Below, piece after piece: positions 1-11,078 of a stretch of DNA of 64,000 nt (its first letter is position 1; the number at the start of each line of letters is the position of its first letter). A program made the translations under genes and the position numbers. Under the pieces are notes generated by a model, which worked only from the letters and a program-made list of their open reading frames with translations, was not told the origin of the DNA and searched no databases. The DNA comes from Pseudomonas helmanticensis (lineage in GTDB: Bacteria; Pseudomonadota; Gammaproteobacteria; Pseudomonadales; Pseudomonadaceae). The DNA lies in the NCBI RefSeq assembly GCF_900182985.1, contig NZ_FXUY01000001.1:1-64000 (forward strand). The letters run 5' to 3'.

Positions 1-106
<106 letters not shown>

Positions 107-183
107 ATCGACGACATCAGCTGCTCCATAAGTTCCCACACGAATTGCTTGATTCATTGAAGAAGACGATAGAAGCAGCTTTA

Positions 184-208
184 AGCTCCAAGCTGATAGC
201 TCCAAGCT
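184..208 (+). repeat. 11-bp direct repeat in the 16S-tRNA spacer
   Basis: AGCTCCAAGCT occurs twice (184-194 and 198-208) with three bases between. It lies in the otherwise featureless spacer between 16S and tRNA-Ile (107-229). It may reflect slippage during copying of the spacer; no function is implied. Confidence 0.6.
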
Positions 209-229
209 AACAGTTACGCGCTCGAAATT

Positions 230-306
<77 letters not shown>

Positions 307-316
307 ATTTTGTTAT

Positions 317-392
317 GGGGCCATAGCTCAGCTGGGAGAGCGCCTGCCTTGCACGCAGGAGGTCAACGGTTCGATCCCGTTTGGCTCCACCA
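317..392 (+). tRNA. tRNA-Ala (TGC)
   Basis: A 76-nt tRNA with acceptor GGGGCCA, D-arm GCTCAGCTGGGAGAGC and anticodon TGC (350-352), with encoded CCA. It lies ten bases after tRNA-Ile. The Ile-Ala pair in the rRNA spacer is the standard arrangement. Confidence 0.98.
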
Positions 393-462
393 TATAACTG
401 CTTCTGAAAGTTTAGAAATGAGTATTCCCTTGAGAATATTGATTTCTAGTCTTTTGATTAGA

Positions 463-478
463 TCGTTCTTTAAAAATT
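463..478 (+). promoter_or_regulatory. boxA-like rRNA antitermination element
   Basis: TCGTTCTTTAAAAATT lies in the tRNA-Ala to 23S spacer and resembles the boxA sequence (TGCTCTTTAACAA in E. coli) bound by NusB/NusE in rRNA antitermination. The rest of the 393-626 spacer is AT-rich. Its last part (about 590-626) is complementary to sequence after the 23S gene and forms the precursor processing stem. Confidence 0.55.
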
Positions 479-626
479 TGGGTATGTGATAGAAAGATAG
501 ACTGAACGTTACTTTCACTGGTAACGGATCAGGCTAAGGTAAAATTTGTGAGTTCTCTTAATTGAGAAATTCGAATTTTCGGCGAATGTCGTCTTCACAG
601 TATAACCAGATTGCTTGGGGTTATAT

Positions 627-3518
<2,892 letters not shown>

Positions 3519-3688
3519 ATATAACACCCAAGCAATTTGCATGCTCCGAGCTGAAAAGCGAGAGAGACCAGATTGCGGTGTGTGAAGACGAAACGAACCG
3601 AAAGTTCGATGTTTACAAACACCGAAAGCTGTCACATACCCAATTTGCTGAAGCGAGGCCATCTGGCCACGATTCGGTACCCGAATTT

Positions 3689-3804
3689 CTTGACGACCAT
3701 AGAGCGTTGGAACCACCTGATCCCATCCCGAACTCAGCAGTGAAACGATGCATCGCCGATGGTAGTGTGGGGTTTCCCCATGTGAGAGTAGGTCATCGTC
3801 AAGA
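3689..3804 (+). rRNA. 5S rRNA
   Basis: A 116-nt gene. The ends CTTGACGACCATAG and ATCGTCAAGAT pair to form helix I. The internal CCTGATCCCATCCCGAACTC and CGATGGTAGTGTGGGG are typical Pseudomonas 5S sequences. It follows the 23S gene after about 170 nt and completes the operon; no tRNA follows it. Confidence 0.96.
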
Positions 3805-3811
3805 TTAAATT

Positions 3812-3850
3812 GCAAAACCCCAATTGCGAAAGCAGTTGGGGTTTTGTTTT
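3812..3850 (+). terminator. rrn operon intrinsic terminator
   Basis: AAAACCCCAATTGC, a GAAA tetraloop, then GCAGTTGGGGTTTT followed by GTTTTG, directly after 5S. The strong stem with U-tract is a classic Rho-independent terminator closing the rRNA operon. Confidence 0.9.
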
Positions 3851-4027
3851 GCCTGCGAAAAAGTTTTTGAACACTTGCGGACCATCCCAACCGTCGCAAG
3901 AGCGGCCATTGGGGAAAAACCTTCTGAAGTGACCGGGCAGTTTTTGGTATGGTGCAGCTCGTTTTTTAATGGACTGATGTCATGCCCACGGATCGGCACT
4001 CATTTATGTCAAAGAGTTGCTGTAGAA

Positions 4028-5920
4028 ATGCCTGAACCAATCCCGATCAAGGATCACGAAAAAGAGACGCGCCTGGTCAACAAGCGGTTGATCGCCTGCG
4101 CCTTGTTCGTCTTCGCCGTCAGCTGTGCGCTGGTGGTGCGCCTGTACATCCTGCAAGTGGTGGAATTCGACTACCACTCGACCATCTCCGAAAATAACCG
4201 TGTTCATGTCCTGCCTATTGCGCCGACACGTGGGCTGATCTACGACCGCAATGGCGTGTTGCTGGCCGATAACCGTCCCAGTTACAACCTGATCTTCACC
4301 CGTGAACGAGCGACTGACGTCAATCAGGAGCTGGACGAGGTGATCAATCTGCTGCATTTACCCGCAGAAGATCGCACAGTCTTCGATAAAGCGATGAAGC
4401 AGTCTCGCCATCCGTTCACGCCAGTCACGCTGTTCTACGAGCTGACGGAAGAGCAGATCGCCGTCCTCGCGGTCAACGAGTTCCGCTTGCCCGGCCTCGA
4501 TGTCGAACCCCAATTCGTTCGCCACTATCCGCTGGGCGCACATTTCGCTCACTCGATCGGCTACGTCGGCCGGATCAACGAAAAAGAATCCAAGAGCCTC
4601 GATTCGGTTGAATACCGCGGCACGCAATCCATCGGCAAAACCGGTATCGAACGTTTCTACGAGGCGCAGTTGCACGGCCACGTCGGATATGAAGAGGTCG
4701 AGACCAACGCCCAAGGTCGTGTACTGCGTGTGCTCAAACACACCGATCCGGTACCCGGCAAGAACATCGTCCTGAGCCTCGACGTCAAACTGCAGGAAGC
4801 GGCGGAGGCGGCACTCGGTGATCGTCGCGGTTCGGTGGTCGCGCTCGATCCGTCTACCGGCGAAGTGCTGGCGATGGTCAGCAACCCGAGTTTCGACCCG
4901 AACCTGTTCGTCACCGGCATCAGCTCCAAGGAGTATTCGGCGCTACGCGACTCGATTGACCGGCCGCTGTTCAACCGCGTCTTGCGTGGCCTCTACGCAC
5001 CGGGTTCGACAATCAAGCCGGAGGTTGCGATTGCTGGTCTCGATGCCGGTGTTGTAACGCCGCAGACTCGCGTCTTCGACCCGGGTTACTACCAACTGCC
5101 GGACTTCGATCACAAGTACCGCAACTGGAACCACAGTGGCGACGGCTGGGTAGATATGGACGCAGCGATCATGCGATCCAACGACACATACTTCTATGAC
5201 CTCGCGCACAAGCTCGGCATCGATCGCCTGCACGACTACATGGCGATGTTCGGCCTCGGTGAGAAAGTCTCGCTGGACATGTTCGAAGAGTCACCCGGCC
5301 TGATGCCATCTCAGGCGTGGAAACGTGCCACGCGTCGACAGGCCTGGTTCCCGGGCGAAACCGTGATTCTCGGTATTGGCCAAGGCTACATGCAGGTCAC
5401 GCCGCTGCAACTGGCCCAGGCCACCGCACTGATCGCCAACAAAGGTGTGTGGAACCGTCCGCACCTGGCCAAGACGGTCGACGGCATAGCTCCGGTTGAT
5501 GAGAATCCGATGCCGAATATCCTCCTCAAGGATCCGCGCGATTGGGAGCAGGTCAACCATGGCATGCAGATGGTGATGCATGACGCGCGTGGTATTGCCC
5601 GCGCGGCAGCGGTGGGTGCGCAATATCGCATCGCCGGCAAGAGCGGCACGGCGCAAGTGGTGGCGATCAAGCAGGGCGAGCGTTACAACCGCGAGAAAAC
5701 CCTGGAACGGCACCGCGACAACGCCTTGTTCGTCGGTTTCGCTCCGGCGGAGCATCCAAAGATCGCGATTTCGGTAATGATCGAAAACGGTGAGGCCGGT
5801 GGCCGTGTTGCCGGTCCGGTGGTGCGGCAGATCATGGACGCCTGGTTACTCGATCAGGACGGCCATCTCAAGCCGCAATACGCGGCGCCGACCAAAGCGC
5901 CGGGTGACCCGCACGTTTAA
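4028..5920 (+). CDS. mrdA: Penicillin-binding protein 2 (peptidoglycan transpeptidase), stand-alone paralogue
   Basis: Class B PBP of 630 aa that cross-links peptidoglycan during lateral wall growth. One N-terminal membrane anchor (about residues 22-42) is followed by a PBP dimer domain and the transpeptidase domain. The three catalytic motifs are intact: STIK (Ser327, Lys330), SND (384-386) and KSGT (538-541). The frame is open back to 3824, but that part overlaps the rrn terminator, so the ATG at 4028 (MPEPIPIKDHEK, the usual PBP2 start) was chosen; the ribosome site is weak. The usual Pseudomonas mrdA lies beside rodA, rlmH and rsfS. None is here, so this is probably a second PBP2. It is transcribed away from the rrn operon. 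Confidence 0.9.
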   Translation: MPEPIPIKDHEKETRLVNKRLIACALFVFAVSCALVVRLYILQVVEFDYHSTISENNRVHVLPIAPTRGLIYDRNGVLLADNRPSYNLIFTRERATDVNQELDEVINLLHLPAEDRTVFDKAMKQSRHPFTPVTLFYELTEEQIAVLAVNEFRLPGLDVEPQFVRHYPLGAHFAHSIGYVGRINEKESKSLDSVEYRGTQSIGKTGIERFYEAQLHGHVGYEEVETNAQGRVLRVLKHTDPVPGKNIVLSLDVKLQEAAEAALGDRRGSVVALDPSTGEVLAMVSNPSFDPNLFVTGISSKEYSALRDSIDRPLFNRVLRGLYAPGSTIKPEVAIAGLDAGVVTPQTRVFDPGYYQLPDFDHKYRNWNHSGDGWVDMDAAIMRSNDTYFYDLAHKLGIDRLHDYMAMFGLGEKVSLDMFEESPGLMPSQAWKRATRRQAWFPGETVILGIGQGYMQVTPLQLAQATALIANKGVWNRPHLAKTVDGIAPVDENPMPNILLKDPRDWEQVNHGMQMVMHDARGIARAAAVGAQYRIAGKSGTAQVVAIKQGERYNREKTLERHRDNALFVGFAPAEHPKIAISVMIENGEAGGRVAGPVVRQIMDAWLLDQDGHLKPQYAAPTKAPGDPHV

Positions 5921-5935
5921 TCGTCAACAGCTTTC

Positions 5936-5968
5936 CAGCACCGGCTCATGCAAGCTCGGCCGGTGCTG
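5936..5968. terminator. Hairpin between converging genes
   Basis: CAGCACCGGC and GCCGGTGCTG form a perfect 10-bp stem with a 13-nt loop between the end of mrdA and the end of the leftward lipoprotein gene. There is no strong U-tract on either strand, so termination efficiency is uncertain, but the convergent position suggests a shared terminator. Confidence 0.55.
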
Positions 5969-5976
5969 TGAAATGC

Positions 5977-6648
5977 CTATTTGCAACGATAACCCTCGGG
6001 CATCGTGACGGTGTAGGTGCGCTGCACACGGTCCTCGAAGTTCAGGTTCTGCAAGCCTTGCTCCACCAGAAAGGCTTCGACCCTGGCTGCCTGGCAGTCT
6101 TCGTTATAGGACGACGCGCGAAGCAGGTAGACCGGGCGCTTGCTGACTTCATCCCGGGCGGTGGCAATGAACGTACTGAGCGTGGTGTAACCGGTGCGCT
6201 CCGAGCTACCTATCGGGCCATAGGTCGTGTTGGGTGTACTCGTGCAGTTCAGCCGGTCGTCTTTTTTCTTGCTGTTCTTGCACACGGTAGAGGTGCTGGT
6301 CGGCACCTGCCCATAATCGGTAGCGGTATAGCGGTAGGTCACTTGTCGACTACCAATGTCGAGGCTGATGGTCATTTTTATCGGCGCGTGGTTCTTCGGC
6401 AGACTGACATCGGTATAGACCTGCTGGTAGCCCATGTCTTTCAGTGCACTCACCATGTCGCGGAGATAGTAGCGAGCGTTAAGTGCGTTTTCGTCGCTGC
6501 CACCCGCAGACGTCACGAGTACCGTCGCCTTTCGGTCAAAATGATAATCCGGATCAGGTGTGGCATTCAGCGCTACGTCCATTTGCGTGGCGCAGCCGCT
6601 GATCAACGCGGTCAGTAAAAACAGCGCGGAGAATAAAAACCGGGTCAT
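5977..6648 (-). CDS. Predicted outer-membrane lipoprotein of unknown function
   Basis: A 223-aa protein with an N-terminal signal and a clear lipobox (LISGC), so it should be lipidated at the Cys about 18 residues in. The mature part begins like DUF4136-type lipoproteins (YHFDRKATVLV), followed by Tyr-rich strands; I do not recognise a defined function. The start at 6648 is preferred over an in-frame codon at 6666 because AAGGCGG lies about 6 nt upstream of it and the signal sequence begins there. It is downstream of, and on the same strand as, the Xre/DUF2975 pair, but an 84-nt gap leaves co-transcription open. Confidence 0.7.
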   Translation of the reverse strand: MTRFLFSALFLLTALISGCATQMDVALNATPDPDYHFDRKATVLVTSAGGSDENALNARYYLRDMVSALKDMGYQQVYTDVSLPKNHAPIKMTISLDIGSRQVTYRYTATDYGQVPTSTSTVCKNSKKKDDRLNCTSTPNTTYGPIGSSERTGYTTLSTFIATARDEVSKRPVYLLRASSYNEDCQAARVEAFLVEQGLQNLNFEDRVQRTYTVTMPEGYRCK

Positions 6649-6732
6649 GAAAAAGCCGCCTTGCAACTAAGGATTGAATAAGAGTTAAACGCTGGGGACT
6701 GGCGACAATTAACTCGCGCTGCTGCGCAAGGT

Positions 6733-6939
6733 TCAGTCTTTCTGGTATTCCAGCAGATCGCCAGGCTGGCAATCGAGTGCTGCACAGAGTTTGTCCAGCG
6801 TGGCCATCTTCACGCCCTTGACCTTGCCATTCTTCAGTAACGACAGGTTGGCCTCGGTGATGCCCAGCAGGCTGGCTAACTCTTTCGAGCGAATTTTTTG
6901 CGTGGCCATGACAACGTCAAGGCGGACGATAATGGTCAT
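6733..6939 (-). CDS. Small Xre-family HTH regulator (YozG-like)
   Basis: A 68-aa protein that is almost entirely one helix-turn-helix domain. SKELASLLGITEANLSLLKN supplies the two helices of the HTH, and the ending ALDCQPGDLLEY is typical of the small Cro/C1-like regulators encoded beside DUF2975 membrane proteins. It starts 9 nt after the DUF2975 gene stops, so the two are probably co-transcribed and translated together. It may autoregulate the pair. No target site could be assigned. Confidence 0.82.
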   Translation of the reverse strand: MTIIVRLDVVMATQKIRSKELASLLGITEANLSLLKNGKVKGVKMATLDKLCAALDCQPGDLLEYQKD

Positions 6940-6948
6940 TGTATTGTT

Positions 6949-7554
6949 CTATATGTATTGGCTTTGCTCATCGCTGAGTACTTTTGCATCGCGCATGATA
7001 ATTGAAAATAAACAGAGCAATACGCCTTTGACAATCTCGTATGCAGAAGAGGAAGACAGGCCGATCGAGAATTGAAAAATGCGATCCCCGGGCGGCAGAT
7101 CGATAGACAGGGTCAAACCCTGCAAAGTCTCCACCAGTGGGTAGGCCGCCGGAGAAATGATGCACAGAATCCCTACTCGCCACAGAACCTTGATATTGCG
7201 CTCGGTCCAAGTTTCACCGCGGGACAAGCGCAGAAAAAACAACCCGGTCAGGCAAAGTACGTAAGTCGAAAGTAGAACGGGCAGGAAATCCAACACCACC
7301 AGCAATGCAATGACCAGTGGCGACAGCCATGTGTCGGGTGCAAGCAGCGCACCTTCGACAAACGGGTCAAGCAGTTGCGGTGAGTTTTCCGCAAAGGCGT
7401 AGAGCAGCGCCGCGAGCATTTCATCGGTTTTGAAGAACCAGATCGAAGCGGTACTGCCGACCTCGGTGACCGCTAGGACCCAGACCAGAAGCGCCGCCAA
7501 CAATCCCACCCAATGCATGCGTTGCAGTGCCAATCCGTTGATACGAGTACTCAT
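6949..7554 (-). CDS. DUF2975-type membrane protein
   Basis: A 201-aa integral membrane protein with four likely membrane segments: near the N-terminus (MHWVGLLAALLVWVLAV), around residues 95-115, 135-155 and 165-190. DUF2975 proteins are commonly paired with a small Xre regulator, exactly as here; their biochemical role is unknown. The start at 7554 (MSTRINGL) has AAGGAA about 7 nt upstream and was preferred over a codon 21 nt further up. Confidence 0.75.
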   Translation of the reverse strand: MSTRINGLALQRMHWVGLLAALLVWVLAVTEVGSTASIWFFKTDEMLAALLYAFAENSPQLLDPFVEGALLAPDTWLSPLVIALLVVLDFLPVLLSTYVLCLTGLFFLRLSRGETWTERNIKVLWRVGILCIISPAAYPLVETLQGLTLSIDLPPGDRIFQFSIGLSSSSAYEIVKGVLLCLFSIIMRDAKVLSDEQSQYI

Positions 7555-7812
7555 GAAAATTCCTTGCGGTGTCATTGGGAGTGACGGATTCTCGATGTTT
7601 AATTATCGAATGGCAATAATAAATTGTTCTTGTTTTGTGAAGGTCCCCGTCGGCATCGAGGTGCTGGGGCCATAGAATGATTCTTCAATTCAATCGATTT
7701 TCGGGGATTTGCAATGTCGACAGGCTCTCGGATTCGTAGCAAGTCGAGAGCAGGGAGGGACGCGAGCCACTGGGGGGGCGCCGGTATCGGTGACGGGTTC
7801 AGGGAATGATGG

Positions 7813-7856
7813 GAGCGGGGGACACACACCACAGGCATGCTTCAGTCCCCCCGCTC
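7813..7856. repeat. G/C-rich hairpin after the nitroreductase gene
   Basis: GAGCGGGGGAC pairs with GTCCCCCCGCTC across a loop of about 21 nt, just past the stop of the leftward nitroreductase gene. It could act as a terminator although there is no U-tract. The rest of 7555-7865 contains no plausible gene; it must hold the promoter for the DUF2975 pair, but I see no convincing -35/-10. Confidence 0.5.
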
Positions 7857-7865
7857 TGATAAGGC

Positions 7866-8507
7866 TTATTTGATCTCGGTGACGAAGTTTTCCCGCGAGC
7901 GACGAACCTTCTTCAAGTTCACCAGCCAGTCACCTTCAGCGGCTCGATGGCCCAATGGCAGAATCACCACGCTACGCAAGTTGCGAGCCGCGAGGCCGAG
8001 GATTTCGTCGATGGCAGCCGGGTCGAAGCCTTCCATAGGTGTCGCATCGACTTCTTCAAATGCTGCGGCAATCAGCGCCGAGCCAAGACCAATATAAGCC
8101 TGTCGCGCCGCCGCCTGGTAGTTGGCTTCCTTGCCACGTGCAGCGACGATGCCCAAGAGCATTTGACGGTAGTTTTCCCATCCTTCGTTAACGCTGCCGC
8201 GCACTTGGTTAGTCAGGTCGAACATCATGTTGACCCGCTCCGCCGTGATGTCGTCCCACGCGGCGAACACCAGCAAATGCGAGCAGTCGGTGACCTGCTC
8301 CTGATTCCAGCTGACAGCTTTGATCTTTTCGCGAACCTCGGCATTGGTCACTACGAGCAATTCAAAGGGCTGCAACCCACTGGATGTTGGCGTTAACCGG
8401 ACCGCTTCCAGGATGCGTTCAATTTTCTCATCGGCCACAGTCCTGGCAGAATCGAACTTCTTCGTTGCGTAGCGCCATTTCAGCAGTTCTGTCAGTTTGC
8501 TCATCAT
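7866..8507 (-). CDS. NAD(P)H-dependent nitroreductase family protein
   Basis: A 213-aa FMN enzyme of the NfsB/YdgI type. The N-terminal RYATKKFD is the FMN phosphate-binding signature, LTPTSSGLQPFELLVV follows as usual, and the C-terminus has the glycine-rich SVVILPLGHRAAEGDW. Enzymes of this type reduce nitro compounds, quinones or flavins. Two adjacent ATG codons (8507 and 8504) are both possible starts. It diverges from a MerR regulator across 111 bp holding a dyad in a MerR-type promoter, so it is the likely regulated target. Confidence 0.85.
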   Translation of the reverse strand: MMSKLTELLKWRYATKKFDSARTVADEKIERILEAVRLTPTSSGLQPFELLVVTNAEVREKIKAVSWNQEQVTDCSHLLVFAAWDDITAERVNMMFDLTNQVRGSVNEGWENYRQMLLGIVAARGKEANYQAAARQAYIGLGSALIAAAFEEVDATPMEGFDPAAIDEILGLAARNLRSVVILPLGHRAAEGDWLVNLKKVRRSRENFVTEIK

Positions 8508-8587
8508 TAAATTCCGTAAAGGTGAAAGATGTTCAGGTGGGTCAATAACGACTGGCTGTCGTGCTGAACCTGGGCTTATGCTAATGA

Positions 8588-8603
8588 TTAAAGCCAACTT
8601 TAA
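8588..8603 (-). promoter_or_regulatory. Candidate MerR-type operator/promoter of the nitroreductase gene
   Basis: The perfect dyad TTAAAG-CCAA-CTTTAA lies between nitroreductase and merR. On the minus strand it falls between a -35-like TTGACC (8609-8604) and a -10-like TTAGCA about 19 bp away. A dyad inside an overlong 19-20 bp spacer is the hallmark of promoters activated by MerR proteins through DNA distortion. Confidence 0.65.
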
Positions 8604-8618
8604 GGTCAAGCACTTTTT

Positions 8619-9071
8619 ATGAAGATCGGAGAGGTTTCCAAGCGCACAGGTGTTGCCGCGTCGGCGATACGCTATTACGAGGAGCAAGGTTTGGTTGAGC
8701 CTTCTACCCGTGACGCCAATGGATATCGGCACTATGGCGAGGCGGCTGTTGCGCGATTGATCCTGGTGCGCGATGCCCAGCGACTGGGTTTTTCTCTCGA
8801 CACCATTCGCGGTCTGTTCCTGCAGGATGGCAGTTGTTCGAAATCGCTGACCATTGCGCAAATCGATATCCGCCTGGATGAGATTCGGCAGATCGAGGCC
8901 AACCTGGCGCTGCAAAGTCAGGGGCTGCTGAGGCTGCGGCATACACTTGAAGAAAGTCTGCGCACCGGCGTTCCTCCCGTTTGCGCGAGCGGGCACCGGG
9001 CCGAATCGTATCGGCATGAACAGAGCCTCGCCCCGCGAAGCGCATTGCCTGAGCAGCCGGCCAGTAGGTGA
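8619..9071 (+). CDS. MerR-family transcriptional regulator
   Basis: A 150-aa protein. The N-terminal winged HTH begins MKIGEVSKRTGVAASAIRYY and continues with the wing NGYRHYGE. A coiled-coil dimerisation helix (about residues 75-115) follows. Two C-terminal cysteines (in GSCSKS and VCASGH) could be sensing residues, as in SoxR or metal sensors, but do not form a standard binding motif. The divergent nitroreductase suggests a redox or electrophile signal; that is inference. Confidence 0.87.
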   Translation: MKIGEVSKRTGVAASAIRYYEEQGLVEPSTRDANGYRHYGEAAVARLILVRDAQRLGFSLDTIRGLFLQDGSCSKSLTIAQIDIRLDEIRQIEANLALQSQGLLRLRHTLEESLRTGVPPVCASGHRAESYRHEQSLAPRSALPEQPASR

Positions 9072-9094
9072 TAGCGCCCTACGGTGCTTGCCAT

Positions 9095-9130
9095 CGCCCT
9101 GACGTTAACGTAAAGATTGCCGTCAGGGCG
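9095..9130. repeat. Long hairpin with an embedded palindrome upstream of the sigma-54 activator gene
   Basis: CGCCCTGACG (9095-9104) and CGTCAGGGCG (9121-9130) form a perfect 10-bp stem with a 16-nt loop. The left arm overlaps the perfect palindrome ACGTTAACGT (9102-9111). It lies 24 nt after merR stops and 43 nt before the activator's start, so it may terminate merR, act as an operator for the activator, or both. There is no U-tract. Confidence 0.5.
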
Positions 9131-9173
9131 CTGAAATACTGAAAGCGCCAAGCGGACCGCTGCGGAGCGCTTG

Positions 9174-11078
9174 ATGACTCTTATAAAAACAACTGATCCC
9201 AAGTCACCCCACGAAGCCCGGCTCGCCCGGGAAAAGTTGCACCAGGAAGGGCAAGTGCCCGACGGTGTGCTGCGTGCGGAAATCGATGCTTCTTGGCGAC
9301 GCAGTCTCAGCCACGGCGTGCTCTTCAACGGCAAACACGAGCTGATGCTGGAATCGAGCGCCAGCCTCGACGTGCTGCTGGCGAGTAATCGCCTGCTGAT
9401 CGACGCCGCGATGCCCGCCATCGATTACCTTGCCGAACGTCAGGGCAAGGAAGGCTTGATCATCCTCGCCAACTCCGACGCAACCATTCTCGCCGTCGAG
9501 GGCCGCGCTGACCGGCTCAAGGGCAGTGGCCTGCAGGACATCACCCTTGGCGCCTGCTGGAGCGAGGCCGCCCGAGGCACCAATGCCCTCGGCACCGCAC
9601 TGGTTGAAGCCCGGCCGACGCTGATCGATTGCGGCGAACATTACCTCGATCGCCTGACTGATTTTTCCTGCACCTCGGTGCCAATCCATTGCCCGCAAGG
9701 CGAGATTCTCGGTGTCCTCGATCTGACCCGCGAAGGCCCGCTCGGTCGGGTGCATGACAGCACCGCGCTATTGAGCATGGCGGTCAGTCAGATCGAAAGC
9801 CGGGTGTTCAATAACAGTTTCCCTGATCAGATCGTCCTGGCGTTTCACAGTCGCCGGCAGTATCTGGAATCGCCGTGGCAGGGCTTGCTCGCAGTCAGTC
9901 TCGGCGGACAGATCCTCGCGGTCAGCGCGCAAGCCTGTCAGTTGCTGCGGGCCGAACGTTCGGCCTTGGTCGGACGCCGCTGCGAAGAGTTTCTCGGTGT
10001 CGATGGCGTGCAACTGCTCAGTCGTTTGCAGCAGGGCGGCGTCGGCAGTCTGCAAACCGCCAAGGGCGAGTTTTTCTACAAAACCCTGCGTGCGCCGGCG
10101 CGCTCGGTCAACGTTGGCGGCGCGCCACGCAGTGTGGCGAAAACCCTTAAAGCGCCAGCGGATCTCGATGCACTGGCCGGCAGCAATGCCCGCTATGCCC
10201 GCGCCTTGCGCATGGCAAGGCAAGGTCTGGCCAATGAGCTGCCGGTGTTGCTGCTCGGCGAAACCGGCACCGGCAAGGAAGTCATCGCCCGCGCCTTGCA
10301 CATGGCCGGCAGCCGTTGCGACAAACCCTTTGTCGCGGTGAACTGCGCGGCCATTCCCGAAGGTCTGATCGAATCGGAACTGTTCGGCTACCGCGAAGGC
10401 GCGTTCACCGGATCACGGCGTGGCGGCATGATCGGCCGCTTGCAACAGGCCCATGGCGGCACACTATTTCTCGATGAAATCGGCGACATGCCACTGGCGT
10501 TGCAAGCGCGCCTATTGCGGGTGTTGCAGGATCGCAAAGTCGCGCCGCTCGGTGCCGGTGAAGAGCAGGACATCGACGTCGCACTGATCTGCGCCACCCA
10601 TCGCGACCTGAAAATCCTGGTCGCCGACAAGCAGTTTCGCGAAGACCTGTTCTATCGCGTCAACGGCATCAGCGTGATGCTGCCGGCGCTGCGCGAGCGT
10701 GATGATTTCGCCGCGCTGGTGGCAAGACTTTTAAGCAAGCTCGAAGCGCCGAACGTAGTGCTGCATGACGACCTCGACCGCTTGCTCGCCGGCTATCACT
10801 GGCCGGGTAATATCCGCCAATTGGAAATGGTCCTGCGCACCGCGCTTGCCATGCGCGAACCGGGCGACAGCGTGCTGACCCTCGAGCACTTGCCTGACAG
10901 CATGCTCGACGATCTGAGCGCCAGTGAAAAACCGCCGGCTGGCAGTATTCGCGAGAATGAATTGGAGATGATCCGCCAGTCCCTTGATAGCCATCAGGGC
11001 AACGTCTCGGCTGCTGCCGACGCCTTGGGTATCAGCCGCGCGACCCTGTATCGCAAACTCAAACAGTTGCGCTCGTGA
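9174..11078 (+). CDS. Sigma-54-dependent activator of the QHNDH locus (AcoR-like)
   Basis: A 634-aa enhancer-binding protein. The N-terminal half (to about residue 320) has a GAF-type sensory region as in AcoR regulators. The AAA+ domain has Walker A GETGTGKE (362-369) and the sigma-54 contact loop GAFTGS (409-414). The C-terminus is a Fis-type HTH ([20 protein letters not shown]). The ATG at 9174 follows an in-frame TTG. Its TGA overlaps the qhpF start, so it heads the regulator-qhpFEG operon. Its probable targets are the -24/-12 promoters of the aldehyde dehydrogenase gene and qhpA. The bound signal is not visible; an amine or its aldehyde is an inference. Confidence 0.92.
   Translation: MTLIKTTDPKSPHEARLAREKLHQEGQVPDGVLRAEIDASWRRSLSHGVLFNGKHELMLESSASLDVLLASNRLLIDAAMPAIDYLAERQGKEGLIILANSDATILAVEGRADRLKGSGLQDITLGACWSEAARGTNALGTALVEARPTLIDCGEHYLDRLTDFSCTSVPIHCPQGEILGVLDLTREGPLGRVHDSTALLSMAVSQIESRVFNNSFPDQIVLAFHSRRQYLESPWQGLLAVSLGGQILAVSAQACQLLRAERSALVGRRCEEFLGVDGVQLLSRLQQGGVGSLQTAKGEFFYKTLRAPARSVNVGGAPRSVAKTLKAPADLDALAGSNARYARALRMARQGLANELPVLLLGETGTGKEVIARALHMAGSRCDKPFVAVNCAAIPEGLIESELFGYREGAFTGSRRGGMIGRLQQAHGGTLFLDEIGDMPLALQARLLRVLQDRKVAPLGAGEEQDIDVALICATHRDLKILVADKQFREDLFYRVNGISVMLPALRERDDFAALVARLLSKLEAPNVVLHDDLDRLLAGYHWPGNIRQLEMVLRTALAMREPGDSVLTLEHLPDSMLDDLSASEKPPAGSIRENELEMIRQSLDSHQGNVSAAADALGISRATLYRKLKQLRS

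Noticed and set aside
3824..4027. In-frame extension of the PBP2 gene back to 3824
   Set aside because: The extra part overlaps the rrn terminator hairpin and lacks a membrane-protein start; PBP2 proteins begin at the 4028 ATG.
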